Below are positions 45,905-53,991 of a stretch of 64,000 nucleotides of DNA, in pieces. The position numbers were made by a program, and so were the translations under genes. Under the pieces are notes generated by a model, which worked only from the letters and a program-made list of their open reading frames with translations, made no database searches and was not told the DNA's origin. Numbering within the stretch: the first letter of the stretch is position 1; each line of letters starts with the position of its first letter. Source of the stretch: Streptomyces sp. Tue6028 (lineage in GTDB: Bacteria > Actinomycetota > Actinomycetes > Streptomycetales > Streptomycetaceae); NCBI RefSeq assembly GCF_002300165.1, contig NZ_MLCE01000002.1, positions 97,814 to 161,813 of the forward strand, read 5' to 3'.

Positions 45905-46582
45905 ATGAAGGGTGACCTCTTTTCCAGTGACCACATGGTGCAGCCCGCCGTCGCGGCCGGCATGACCATCCAGAACGCCAAGTCGATCAGGTACGCCGTC
46001 AACGGCGAGATGCTCGCGCGCCAGGGCGCGATGATCGCCTACCGGGGCAATCTCCAGTTCGAGCGCAAGGGCCAGGGCGTGGGCGGCATGCTCAAGCGGG
46101 CGGTCACCGGGGAGGGTCTGCCGCTGATGACCGTCCGCGGACAGGGCGAGGCCTGGTTCGCGCACGAGGCGCAGAACTGTTTCATCGTCGGCATCGAGCC
46201 GGGCGACGTGTTCACCGTCAACGGACGCAACGTCCTGTGCTTCGACGCGACGCTTTCGTACGAGATCAAGACCGTGAAGGGGGCCGGCATCACCGGTGGC
46301 GGTCTGTTCAACAGCGTCTTCACCGGCCATGGCGCTCTGGGGCTGATATGCGAGGGCAACCCGCTGGTCATACCCGTCTCGCAGCACCAGCCGGTGTTCG
46401 TCGACACCGACGCCGTGGTGGGCTGGTCGGCCCACCTGCGCACATCGCTGCACCGCTCCCAGTCGATCGGCTCGATGATCCGCGGTGGTTCGGGTGAGGC
46501 CGTGCAACTGAAGCTGGAGGGCGAGGGGTTCGTCGTCGTGCGCCCCAGCGAGGCGACGCCGCCGAAGACCCAGCAGCACTGA
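45905..46582 (+). CDS. AIM24 family protein
   Basis: Protein of 225 aa with the beta-rich AIM24/TIGR00266-type fold: MKGDLFSSDHM, SIRYAVNGEMLARQGAMIAY, GLPLMTVRGQGEAWFAHEAQ, GGLFNSVFTGHGALGLICEG and VFVDTDAVVGWSAHLRTSLH. Biochemical role unknown; Streptomyces usually carry several copies. ATG 45905 is chosen after AGGA; the frame is open 39 codons further upstream but without family similarity. Confidence 0.88.
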   Translation: MKGDLFSSDHMVQPAVAAGMTIQNAKSIRYAVNGEMLARQGAMIAYRGNLQFERKGQGVGGMLKRAVTGEGLPLMTVRGQGEAWFAHEAQNCFIVGIEPGDVFTVNGRNVLCFDATLSYEIKTVKGAGITGGGLFNSVFTGHGALGLICEGNPLVIPVSQHQPVFVDTDAVVGWSAHLRTSLHRSQSIGSMIRGGSGEAVQLKLEGEGFVVVRPSEATPPKTQQH

Positions 46583-46617
46583 GGCACCGCGGCGCCCCGA
46601 CCGGGGAGATGACGAAA

Positions 46618-46645
46618 GGGGGCCCCGCCGGACGGCGGGGCCCCC
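46618..46645. terminator. Perfect 12-bp hairpin between convergent genes
   Basis: Arms 46618-46629 and 46634-46645 pair perfectly around GGAC. It lies between the AIM24 stop (46582) and the protease stop (46661), which converge, so it should terminate both transcripts. Confidence 0.88.
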
Positions 46646-46660
46646 TCGTCGTGTGGTCCG

Positions 46661-48436
46661 TCAGTGCCCCGCGGCGGGGGTGTTGGCGGACGTGACGTTG
46701 ACGGCGGCCCAGGCCTTGTTCACCGTCTTGTACTCGGTGCTGTCGGCGCCGTACATGTCGGAGGCGGCCTTCAGCGTGGCCTTCCGGGCGTCGTGGAAGT
46801 CGGTCGTGGAGACCATGTAGCGGGTGAGCGCCCGGTAGAAGATCGCGCTCGCCTTCGTCCGTCCGATGCCGGTCACCCGAGAGCCGTCGTACGTCGGCGA
46901 GTCGTACGTCACGCTGCCGATCGTCTTGCGGCCGCTGCCCTCGGCGAGCAGGTAGTACGCGTGCGAGGAGACGCCGGAGCCCGCGTGGACCTCGGTGTCG
47001 AAGGCGGCGGGCGACCAGTAGTCGATCGTGCCTTCGAGCTCGTCGAGGGAGGGGTGGTCCAGCCGGCGCAGGAACTTCTGCTCGAGGCCCAGCTTCTCCC
47101 CGAGGAGGTAGTTCGGCGGGTTCTTCGGGTTGTCGGTGGCGAACTCGACGTTCGAGCCGAAGATGTCGGCCAGCGACTCGTTGAGAGCGCCGGGCTCGCC
47201 GTACTGGTTGCCGTCCTGGTCGACGCGGGTCGGTTCGAGGCCGGCGGTGGCGTCGACGACGCCGTGGGTCAGCTCGTGACCGGTGACGTCCAGGACGACC
47301 AGCGGCTTCTTGAACATGTCGCCGTCACCGTCGCCGTACAGCATGCAGCCGCAGACCGAGTCCCAGAAGGCGTTGCCGACCTTGTTCCCGAAGTGGACCA
47401 TTCCGCGGGCACCGGCGCTGTTGTTCTTGATGCCCTTGCGGCCGAAGGTCTTCTTGTAGAAGTCCAGGGTCTTGGTGATGCCGTACTGGGCGTCGACCGC
47501 GGCGGTGGCACGGCTGGAAGTGGTCCCGGTCCCCCACTTGTTGTCACCGTCGGTGAACTTCTTGCCGCGGGAGAAGTTCTCCAGCTCCTGCCCCCTGGCG
47601 TCCCGCGTCTCGGTGTTCCACCGGGTCGGGTCCTTGAGCAGGAAGCTGGTCCGCGCGGTCTGCGTGGTCTTCAGCGCCACCTTGCCGGCGAACAGGGACG
47701 AGCCGGTGCCGTTGGCGGTGGCCGGGTAGTGGGCGGCACCCGTCGCGCCGACGAGAGCGGTCGGCGCGCCGGCCGTACCGGTCTGCGGGGTCGCGTGCTC
47801 GCCGCGCCTGCGCAGGGTGTCCGCAAGGGACGGCGAGATGAACTCGTCGTTGTCGGGGACGTTGCTGCGTATCCGGCCGGTCCCCGCGTCCACGACGACC
47901 GTGCGGGAGCCGCCGGCCTCGGTGGTGTCGCTGTCCGTCACCCGCACCTGGTAGGCGAGGGCCGAGGCGCCCTCACGGGCGTCCAGGACGAGTTCGGCGG
48001 TGCCCGCGTCGCCCTTGGCCGCGGTGGCCGCCTTCTGCTGCGCCTGCTCGGGCGTGAGCTTCGCCCTGGTCGTCGCCGGCTCGACCGTGTGGTCGGCGGC
48101 CCGTGTCACGCCGAGGTAGGCGGACGCCTTGTCGAGGTGCACGACCAGGTCGCCACCGAGCACCGGCAGGCCCTGGTGGGTACGGACGAAGCGGACGTGC
48201 TGCTTGCCGTCCGGGTCCGTCATGACGTCCTTGGCACGCAGGGTGTCGCCCCCGGCGACACCGGTGGCCGAGGCATGGGCGAACGCGGCGGCGCGGGCGG
48301 CGTCCACCGGCGAGGAGCCCGAAGCCGCCGCACGGACGGGCGAGTCGGGCGCCGCGAAGACGGGGCCCGCCGGAAGCGTGGCGGCCGTCGTCACCGCGAC
48401 GGCGATCGCCACGCGGCGTATGTGGGGTCTACGCAC
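46661..48436 (-). CDS. Secreted M4 (thermolysin-like) neutral metalloprotease, preproenzyme
   Basis: Exported zinc protease of 591 aa. Signal peptide (about 1-29), FTP/PepSY-type propeptide (about 30-215; HVRFVRTHQGLPVLGGDLVV), then the catalytic domain with HELTHGVVDATAG (zinc HExxH) and third ligand Glu in GALNESLADIFG; the C-terminal catalytic His is in GSGVSSHAYYLLAEG. Two Cys in SVCGCMLYGD may form a disulfide. GTG 48436 follows GAAGGA. The upstream 348-bp region is AT-rich and free of genes. Confidence 0.95.
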   Translation of the reverse strand: MRRPHIRRVAIAVAVTTAATLPAGPVFAAPDSPVRAAASGSSPVDAARAAAFAHASATGVAGGDTLRAKDVMTDPDGKQHVRFVRTHQGLPVLGGDLVVHLDKASAYLGVTRAADHTVEPATTRAKLTPEQAQQKAATAAKGDAGTAELVLDAREGASALAYQVRVTDSDTTEAGGSRTVVVDAGTGRIRSNVPDNDEFISPSLADTLRRRGEHATPQTGTAGAPTALVGATGAAHYPATANGTGSSLFAGKVALKTTQTARTSFLLKDPTRWNTETRDARGQELENFSRGKKFTDGDNKWGTGTTSSRATAAVDAQYGITKTLDFYKKTFGRKGIKNNSAGARGMVHFGNKVGNAFWDSVCGCMLYGDGDGDMFKKPLVVLDVTGHELTHGVVDATAGLEPTRVDQDGNQYGEPGALNESLADIFGSNVEFATDNPKNPPNYLLGEKLGLEQKFLRRLDHPSLDELEGTIDYWSPAAFDTEVHAGSGVSSHAYYLLAEGSGRKTIGSVTYDSPTYDGSRVTGIGRTKASAIFYRALTRYMVSTTDFHDARKATLKAASDMYGADSTEYKTVNKAWAAVNVTSANTPAAGH

Positions 48437-48784
48437 TGAGTTCCTTCGTACAGGGATGGCCGGGATCGCCGACCACCGCGAGACACGGCGCTGTCGGGCG
48501 CCGCGGGGGCTGGTCGGGCCCCGAGTCCACACCCTCACCGATCCGCCATGTACATGTAAAGACGAAAGATCCCTTTTATTGCTTCTGGGGCGATCTCTTT
48601 ACGAATGCGTTGACTTCGTGGCGACCGGCGGACGGTCAACTGCGCGTCGACCGGACAGATGTGAGAGGGAATGAGGAGGTTGCCCGACGGGGGCCGCCGG
48701 AGCGCACATGTGACCGATGTCGCAGCACGGTCGGCGCCGAGCGAACGGAACCGACGGAGTCGACGGGCCGTCGGCTCACCGGTG
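48437..48784. promoter_or_regulatory. Protease promoter region with dyad elements; no gene
   Basis: The 348-bp gap between the protease and prenyl synthase genes has no credible coding frame. An AT-rich part contains the palindromic TGTACATGTA (about 48550-48558). It also contains a dyad: GTAAAGA-N5-GATC (48556-48571) opposite GATC-T-CTTTAC (48592-48602). These lie 115-165 bp upstream of the protease start and may be control elements. Confidence 0.5.
48751..48774 (-). terminator. Hairpin after the polyprenyl synthase gene
   Basis: CCGACGG (48751-48757) and CCGTCGG (48768-48774) form a 7-bp stem with a 10-nt loop, 10 bp beyond the stop of the prenyl synthase gene on the minus strand. Confidence 0.55.
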
Positions 48785-49834
48785 TCAGACTGTCCGGTCC
48801 GCGAGAGAGGACAGCAGCACGCCGAGCCGGCTCGCCGCGTCCGGGGCGAGCGACGCACCGGCCAGGAGCTCCTCCGCCGAGGCGAGATGACGGCGGGCTT
48901 CCCGCTCGGCCGCGGCGCGCCCGCCGGCCCGCTCCACGAGGGCCGCCGCACGGCGCACCTCCACGTCGTCCAGAGGGGGCTCCGAGGCGAGGAGTTGCGC
49001 CAGTGCGGCCCCGCCGGGCGCTTTCAAGGCGGCGAGGACCGGAAGGGTTTTCTTCCCCTGCCGCAGATCACCGTGGACCGGTTTGCCCGTGACGGCCGGA
49101 TCGCCCCAGATGCCGAGCAGGTCGTCGGCGATCTGGAAGGCCACTCCGAGATGCCGGCCGGCACGGTCGAGGACCGCAGCCGTCTCCCCCGGCGCGCCGG
49201 CCAGTTGGGCCCCGAGGGCCAGCGCGGCACCGAGCAGCGCACCGGTCTTGCCCTCGGCCATCACCTCGTACTCCACCACACCCACCGCCCCGGGCCCCGT
49301 CCAGGGCCGTCCGGCGAACAGCAGATCGTCGGCCTGGCCCCGCACCAGGTCACCCAGTGCGGTGGTCAACTGCCGTACGGCGCGGGCGGTTCGGACCCCG
49401 GTCGGTGCGGCGGCCAGGGTCTCCACGGCCAGCGCGAACAGCGCGTCGCCCGCGAGGACGGCGGGTCCGGTGCCGTACGCCTTCCACACCGCCGGGCGGC
49501 CCCGGCGCAGCGCGTCACCGTCCATGATGTCGTCGTGGAGCAGCGAGAAGGTGTGCACGAGTTCGACCGCGACCGCACCCGGCACGCCCGCCTCGGCCGG
49601 ACCCCCGGCGGCCTCCGCACCGAGCAGCGCGAGCGCCTGCCGTACGCCCTTGCCCTGGGCGCCGGTCGCGGGGGTGCCGCCGACCTCGCAGTGGCCCAGC
49701 GCGTATCCGGCCATCTCGGCCACCCAGGGGTGCAGGCTCCCGACCGCCTGCGCGAGGGCCGGGGCGACGAGCGCGCGGCTGCGACGCAGGATCTCCGGTG
49801 CGCCGGGCGGTGACTGGAGGGCGGTGGGGCTCAT
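48785..49834 (-). CDS. Polyprenyl diphosphate synthase (FPP/GGPP synthase type)
   Basis: Condenses isopentenyl diphosphate with allylic diphosphates; 349 aa. The first Asp-rich motif is LLHDDIMDGDALRRGRPAVW (DDxxD) and the second is AFQIADDLLGIWGD, where the last Asp is Gly-displaced (DDLLG). The chain-length-determining residues before the first motif are VELVHTFS. It is coupled to the TPR gene by an ATGA overlap. No terpene cyclase, P450 or phytoene synthase is nearby, so the product and its use are open. Confidence 0.93.
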   Translation of the reverse strand: MSPTALQSPPGAPEILRRSRALVAPALAQAVGSLHPWVAEMAGYALGHCEVGGTPATGAQGKGVRQALALLGAEAAGGPAEAGVPGAVAVELVHTFSLLHDDIMDGDALRRGRPAVWKAYGTGPAVLAGDALFALAVETLAAAPTGVRTARAVRQLTTALGDLVRGQADDLLFAGRPWTGPGAVGVVEYEVMAEGKTGALLGAALALGAQLAGAPGETAAVLDRAGRHLGVAFQIADDLLGIWGDPAVTGKPVHGDLRQGKKTLPVLAALKAPGGAALAQLLASEPPLDDVEVRRAAALVERAGGRAAAEREARRHLASAEELLAGASLAPDAASRLGVLLSSLADRTV

Positions 49835-50877
49835 CGGGCCACCTCCGCCGTTGCCGTCAGGCCGAGTTCGGTTCGTGCGCTTTCGACCATCCGGCGGGCG
49901 TGCCGCAGCCCGATGCGTTCCAGCACCCGGGCCAGTTCGGCGAGATCGGCGGCGGTCTCCGAGCGGTCGCGTCCGAGTCGGGCCAGGCACTTGACCAGTC
50001 CGAGCCGTGACAGGGCCCGGCCGCGCGGTTCGCTCATCGCCTCGAACTCCGCGAGCGCCAGCGCGTACACCTCGCGGGCCTGCTCGTAACGCCCGGCCCG
50101 GTACAGGACGTTGCCCCGCATCTTGTGGTTGTAGGCGAGGGCGCCGGACAGCTTCATCGCGCGGCAGGACAGCTCCGCCTCGCTCAGCAGCTCCAGCGCG
50201 CGGTCCGCGTCCCCGTCCCGGACGGAGACGATGTCGGCGAGACCCCGCAGGGCCCAGGCATGGCCGCGCCGGTCCTCGGCCCGCGCGGCGATCTCCGCCG
50301 CCTCCTCGAACATGGCGTACGCGGTGTCGTAGGCACCCGTGTTGCGATGGATCTGCGCGATTCCCTCCAGGGCCCACACGGTGTGGCGGGCCTCGCCGCG
50401 CTTGCGGGCCTCGGCCAGCAGCTGTTCGTGCAGGGCCGTCACGGCCGCGTAGTCGCCCTGGATGCGGCCGGTCTCCGCCATCCCCGCCAGCGAGTAGCCA
50501 CGCACGACGATGTCGCCCGCGCTCTCGCCGAGTTCGGCGGCGAGCCGCAGCAGCCGCCACGCCAGCGGGAACGCGCCGCGCTGCCGGGCCAGTGTCCCGC
50601 CGCTCCACAGTGCCCATGCCATCGCCGCCGTGTCACCGGCCGCGCGAGCCGTGCGGTAGCTCGCCTTCCACGCCCGGTCGGCGTCCTTCACCTGCCCGAG
50701 GCGACGGTGCGCCTCGGCGACCGCGAGGCCCGAGCGGGCCGCTTCACCGTGCTCACCCGCACGTTCGGCCGCGCGCAGTTGTTCGGTGCCGGCCGCGAGG
50801 ACGTCGGTCAGCGAGGAGTTCACGGAGAGAGTGGTCAAAGCGCCCTGGTACTCCGGGGCGAAGGCCTTGCCGTACAT
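49831..50877 (-). CDS. Tetratricopeptide-repeat protein coupled to the prenyl synthase
   Basis: All-helical protein of 348 aa, probably a protein-interaction scaffold. At least six TPR-like helix pairs are visible, for example EAHRRLGQVKDADRAWKASY, AQIHRNTGAYDTAYAMFEEA and GNVLYRAGRYEQAREVYALA. No DNA-binding or catalytic domain is present. ATG 50877 (MYGKAFAPEYQG) follows GGAAAGG. The frame continues far upstream, but that part crosses a promoter region with palindromes. The 4-nt overlap implies coupled translation with the prenyl synthase. Role unknown. Confidence 0.85.
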   Translation of the reverse strand: MYGKAFAPEYQGALTTLSVNSSLTDVLAAGTEQLRAAERAGEHGEAARSGLAVAEAHRRLGQVKDADRAWKASYRTARAAGDTAAMAWALWSGGTLARQRGAFPLAWRLLRLAAELGESAGDIVVRGYSLAGMAETGRIQGDYAAVTALHEQLLAEARKRGEARHTVWALEGIAQIHRNTGAYDTAYAMFEEAAEIAARAEDRRGHAWALRGLADIVSVRDGDADRALELLSEAELSCRAMKLSGALAYNHKMRGNVLYRAGRYEQAREVYALALAEFEAMSEPRGRALSRLGLVKCLARLGRDRSETAADLAELARVLERIGLRHARRMVESARTELGLTATAEVAR

Positions 50878-51260
50878 GAATGCCTTTCCGTCTGCCACCG
50901 TTCGGCCGTGTTCGTTCGCGGCTCGGCGGTGGCGCTGCCTGCTTGTCCGGAAGGGCGGCCGTCGTGCGACGACGCAGCTATGCACACTGCGTATACACAT
51001 CATGTATACGCGCAGCGTATAGTGCGTCGGATTTTCACCCGGGAATCCCTGTCCCACCGAGTCCGACGCGCCACCCACCCGTTGCCGATCAAGACGAAGC
51101 CGGTGCCCGCGAGGTTGCCTGGGAGGGTGAGGAAGCCCCAAATCGCGTTGTGCCGGGGCCCGAACGCGTCGCAGGATGGCGGGACTTGACCTCACCGCGG
51201 CTCCTCTCGACCGGCCCGCGGGACCCGCTGATCCCACCGAATCCACGGAAGCAGGCGCCG
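50878..51260. promoter_or_regulatory. Intergenic control region with overlapping GTATAC palindromes
   Basis: The 383-bp gap between divergent TPR and APH-fold genes has no credible gene. It contains GTATACA-N5-TGTATAC (50991-51009) and TATACGC-N3-GCGTATA (51005-51021), both perfect and overlapping by 5 bp, plus a further GCGTATA-like half-site. They lie 114-145 bp upstream of the TPR start. The architecture is that of a two-site operator, but no regulator gene is adjacent. Confidence 0.7.
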
Positions 51261-52148
51261 ATGCCCGCAGGCCCGATGCACGCCCACGAGGCGCCGCTCG
51301 ACGACGCACTCGTCAGACGGCTGCTGGCCGCCCGGTTCCCGCAGTGGGCCGAACTGCCGCTGAAACGCGTCGAGTCGGCCGGGACCGTCAACGCGCTCTA
51401 CCGGCTCGGCGACGACATGGTGGTCCGCCTCCCCCGCATCCCGGCGGGCGCCGACGATGTGGTGAAAGAAGGCATCTGGCTGCCGCGGCTCGCCCCGCTC
51501 CTGCCGGTTCCCGTCCCGGAGATGCTCGCCGTGGGCCCGCCCGGCGAGGACTACCCGTGGTCGTGGGGAGTGCTCCGCTGGCTCGAAGGGGAGCTTCCCA
51601 CGGTCGGCGCCCTCGACGACGCGGAGGAACTCGCCCTCGGCCTGGGCCGGTTCGTCGCCGCGATGCGGGACGTCGATCTGCCCGGTGGTCCGCCCGCCTA
51701 CCGTGGCGGGCCGCTCGCCACCGTGGACGCCGAGACGCGTACCGCGATCGCCGCACTGCACGGCACGGTCGACACGACGGCCGCGACAGCGGCCTGGGAG
51801 GCGGCGCTGGCACAGCCGCCGTGGACGGGCCCGCCCGTGTGGGTCCACTCCGACCTCATGCCCATGAACCTGCTCGTCCACCAGGGCCGGCTCTCCGCCG
51901 TCCTCGACTTCGCCACGGTCGGCACGGGCGACCCGGCCTGCGATCTGATCGCCGCCTGGAACCTGCTGCCCGCCTCCACGCGGCCCGCGTTCCGCGACGC
52001 GGCGGGCGCCGACGACGCCACCTGGGCACGAGGGCGCGGCTGGGCCCTGTCCATGGCTCTCGTCCAACTGCCCTACTACCGCACGACGAACCCCGTGATC
52101 GCGGCCAACGCGGAGCACGTGATCCGCGAGGTGCTCGCCGAGCTCTGA
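51261..52148 (+). CDS. Aminoglycoside phosphotransferase (APH) fold kinase
   Basis: Small-molecule kinase-like protein of 295 aa. The nucleotide-binding lobe has SAGTVNALYRLGDDMVVRLP, and the catalytic loop is WVHSDLMPMNLLVHQG followed by the metal-binding LDFATVGTGDPACDL. This branch is frequently annotated as an aminoglycoside or macrolide-type phosphotransferase, but true substrates are mostly unknown, so resistance should not be assumed. ATG 51261 follows GGAAGCAGG; ATG 51276 is an alternative. Confidence 0.87.
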   Translation: MPAGPMHAHEAPLDDALVRRLLAARFPQWAELPLKRVESAGTVNALYRLGDDMVVRLPRIPAGADDVVKEGIWLPRLAPLLPVPVPEMLAVGPPGEDYPWSWGVLRWLEGELPTVGALDDAEELALGLGRFVAAMRDVDLPGGPPAYRGGPLATVDAETRTAIAALHGTVDTTAATAAWEAALAQPPWTGPPVWVHSDLMPMNLLVHQGRLSAVLDFATVGTGDPACDLIAAWNLLPASTRPAFRDAAGADDATWARGRGWALSMALVQLPYYRTTNPVIAANAEHVIREVLAEL

Positions 52149-52168
52149 GGACCGGCCTGCGCGACACC

Positions 52169-52202
52169 GCGCTGCCGCCCGGCCGCGGCCGGGCGGCAGC
52201 GC
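52169..52202. terminator. 34-bp perfect palindrome between convergent genes
   Basis: Positions 52169-52202 are perfectly self-complementary with no spacer; a transcript can form about a 15-bp stem with a 4-nt loop. It lies between the APH-fold stop (52148) and the XRE-regulator stop (52206), which converge, so it is a bidirectional terminator. Confidence 0.85.
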
Positions 52203-52205
52203 CGC

Positions 52206-53048
52206 TCAGGACTCCACGAGCGACTGTGTGCCGATCACCCCGAGCAGCGCCATGCGTTCGGCGTCGTCCGTGCCGGGCTCCGCCGTGTAGACCATGATGC
52301 GCAGGTCGTCACCGGCGACGCTGAGCACGTCGCAGTCCAGCGTCAGCGGACCCACCTGCGGGTGGTCGACGGTCTTCCGCGACGCCTGGTGCCGGCCGAC
52401 CGCGCCCGAGTCCCACAGCCCGGCGAACCGTTCGCTCTTCGCCCGCAGTTCCGCGATCAGCCGTGCCAGGCGCTGGTCCGCCGGGTACCGGCTCGCGGTC
52501 GCCCTCAGGTCGGCGACCAGGCCCTCCTCGAAGGCGCGCCGGGCCTCGGGCGTGTAGCGGGCCCGGCTGGCCGGGCCGAGGAAGGCACGCCAGACGCCGT
52601 TGCGTTCATGGCCGCGCCACCCGGAGGGGTCGCCCATCAGGGCCGCGTGCAGAGGGTTGGACAGCAGCAGCGTCCAGGCCGCGTCGTAGACCGCGACGGG
52701 CGTCCCGGCCAGCCGGTCCAGCAGGCGGTGCACGCTCGGCGTGATGCGGGCGGGGACGGCGTCACGGCCCGGTGGCACGAGCCCGGCGACGCGGAAGAGA
52801 TGCTCGCGCTCGGCGCCGGACAGCCGCAGCGCCCGGCTCAGCGCCTCGACGACCTGCTCCGACGGGTTGGTCGCCCGGCCCTGTTCGAGGCGGGTGACGT
52901 AGTCCACCGAGATCCCGGCCAGCAGGGCCAGCTCCTCGCGACGCAGCCCGGCCGCGCGCCGTTGCCCGCCCGCGGGCAGTCCCGCCGCCTGTGGCGGGAC
53001 GCGGTCGCGCCACCGCCGTACCGTGCTCCCGAACTCCGTACTCGCCAT
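52206..53048 (-). CDS. XRE family regulator with MmyB-like ligand-binding domain
   Basis: Regulator of 280 aa. The helix-turn-helix (about 30-85) is RREELALLAGISVDYVTRLE followed by QGRATNPSEQVVEALSRALR; the C-terminal domain (about 100-280) has PVAVYDAAWTLLLSNPLHAA and PEARRAFEEGLVADLRATA as in MmyB-type PAS-like domains. It is divergent from a short-chain dehydrogenase, the most common partner of this family. ATG 53048 is chosen after GTGGGGGC. A perfect 13-11-13 inverted repeat lies between the two genes. Confidence 0.92.
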   Translation of the reverse strand: MASTEFGSTVRRWRDRVPPQAAGLPAGGQRRAAGLRREELALLAGISVDYVTRLEQGRATNPSEQVVEALSRALRLSGAEREHLFRVAGLVPPGRDAVPARITPSVHRLLDRLAGTPVAVYDAAWTLLLSNPLHAALMGDPSGWRGHERNGVWRAFLGPASRARYTPEARRAFEEGLVADLRATASRYPADQRLARLIAELRAKSERFAGLWDSGAVGRHQASRKTVDHPQVGPLTLDCDVLSVAGDDLRIMVYTAEPGTDDAERMALLGVIGTQSLVES

Positions 53049-53072
53049 GCCCCCACTGTGCACCGCTTCGCG

Positions 53073-53109
53073 CCCGTCTTCCTGGTACTGGCGGTCCCAG
53101 GAAGACGGG
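53073..53109. promoter_or_regulatory. Perfect 13-bp inverted repeat, likely XRE operator
   Basis: CCCGTCTTCCTGG (53073-53085) and CCAGGAAGACGGG (53097-53109) flank an 11-nt spacer. Arm centres are 24 bp apart, a spacing that lets two dimers or one extended dimer bind on one face. It lies 25 bp from the XRE start and 41 bp from the SDR start. Confidence 0.85.
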
Positions 53110-53149
53110 ACGCCTGGCTGACCGCGCCGCCCCGCCGGAGCCTGGAGCC

Positions 53150-53857
53150 ATGACTACGACACTCATCACAGGAGCGAACAAGGGTCTCGGCTTCGAGACC
53201 GCCCGCCGGCTCGTCGCCGCGGGTCACACCGTCTACGTGGGAAGCCGCGACCCGGAGCGCGGGCGGCAGGCCGCCGAGGAGCTGGGGGCACGGGCCGTCG
53301 TGATCGACGTGACCGACGACGCCTCCGTCACCGCGGCCGCGAAGGCCGTCGAGGCCGACGGCGGACTGGACGTGCTGATCAACAACGCCGGCATCGAAGG
53401 GCGCGGCGAGGGCAACACCGTCATCGGCGCCGCCGACGAGACGGCCGAGACCATGCGGGCCACGTTCGAGACGAACGTCTTCGGCGTGGTGCGCGTCACG
53501 CACGCGTTCCTGCCGCAGCTGCGCCGGTCCGCCGCCCCCGTCGTGGTGAACGTGAGCAGCGGCCTCGGCTCGATGGCCCTGGTCACCGATCCCGACACCC
53601 CGGCGTACGGCTATCCGGGCATCGCCTACCCGGCGTCGAAGACCACGGTCAACATGATCACCGCCCAGTACGCGAAGGCCTTCCCCGACATCCGGATCAA
53701 CTGCGTCGAGCCCGGCTTCACCGCGACCGACCTGAACGGCAACACGGGCACGCAGACCGTCGAGCAGGGCGCCGAGATCATCGTCCGCATGGCGCGGATC
53801 GGCTCCGACGGCCCCACCGGGGGCTACTTCGACGCGTCCGGCCCGGTCCCCTGGTGA
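53150..53857 (+). CDS. Short-chain dehydrogenase/reductase (SDR)
   Basis: NAD(P)-dependent oxidoreductase of 235 aa. The cofactor loop is LITGANKGLGFETARRL (TGxxxGxG), with LDVLINNAGIEG, the catalytic Ser in VVVNVSSGLGSM and YPASK (Tyr, Lys). The product resembles the carbonyl-reductase-like SDRs linked to MmyB-type XRE regulators. ATG 53150 follows GGAG. Substrate unknown. Confidence 0.93.
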   Translation: MTTTLITGANKGLGFETARRLVAAGHTVYVGSRDPERGRQAAEELGARAVVIDVTDDASVTAAAKAVEADGGLDVLINNAGIEGRGEGNTVIGAADETAETMRATFETNVFGVVRVTHAFLPQLRRSAAPVVVNVSSGLGSMALVTDPDTPAYGYPGIAYPASKTTVNMITAQYAKAFPDIRINCVEPGFTATDLNGNTGTQTVEQGAEIIVRMARIGSDGPTGGYFDASGPVPW

Positions 53858-53861
53858 GCGG

Positions 53862-53913
53862 GGCGGGCGGGTGGCCGGTCCACTGAGGGAGCCGGACCGG
53901 CCTCCCGCCCGCC
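53862..53913 (+). terminator. 20-bp hairpin after the SDR gene
   Basis: Arms 53862-53881 and 53894-53913 pair with a single mismatch around a 12-nt loop, starting 5 bp after the SDR stop. It is a strong terminator candidate that separates the SDR gene from the alkB promoter. Confidence 0.8.
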
Positions 53914-53956
53914 GAGCGGGGCTGTCCGGCCCGGTTCCGGCCCCGGCCTCGGTATG

Positions 53957-53985
53957 GAACATATTTTCGATTACAGAGGTACGCT
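53957..53985 (+). promoter_or_regulatory. alkB promoter with SOS-like element, leaderless
   Basis: TACGCT (53980-53985) is a good -10 and ends 6 nt before the alkB ATG; there is no Shine-Dalgarno, so the mRNA is probably leaderless. The weak -35 region overlaps GAAC-ATAT-TTTC (53957-53968), one mismatch from the actinobacterial LexA box core GAAC-N4-GTTC. Confidence 0.55.
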
Positions 53986-53991
53986 GGCCAC

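Noticed and set aside
48785..50877. Terpene biosynthetic gene cluster
   Set aside because: Only a prenyl synthase and a TPR gene are present; no cyclase, P450 or phytoene synthase lies within the window.
51261..52148. Antibiotic resistance gene (aminoglycoside phosphotransferase)
   Set aside because: The fold is APH-like but this branch has diverse or unknown substrates, and there is no resistance context, so only the fold is called.
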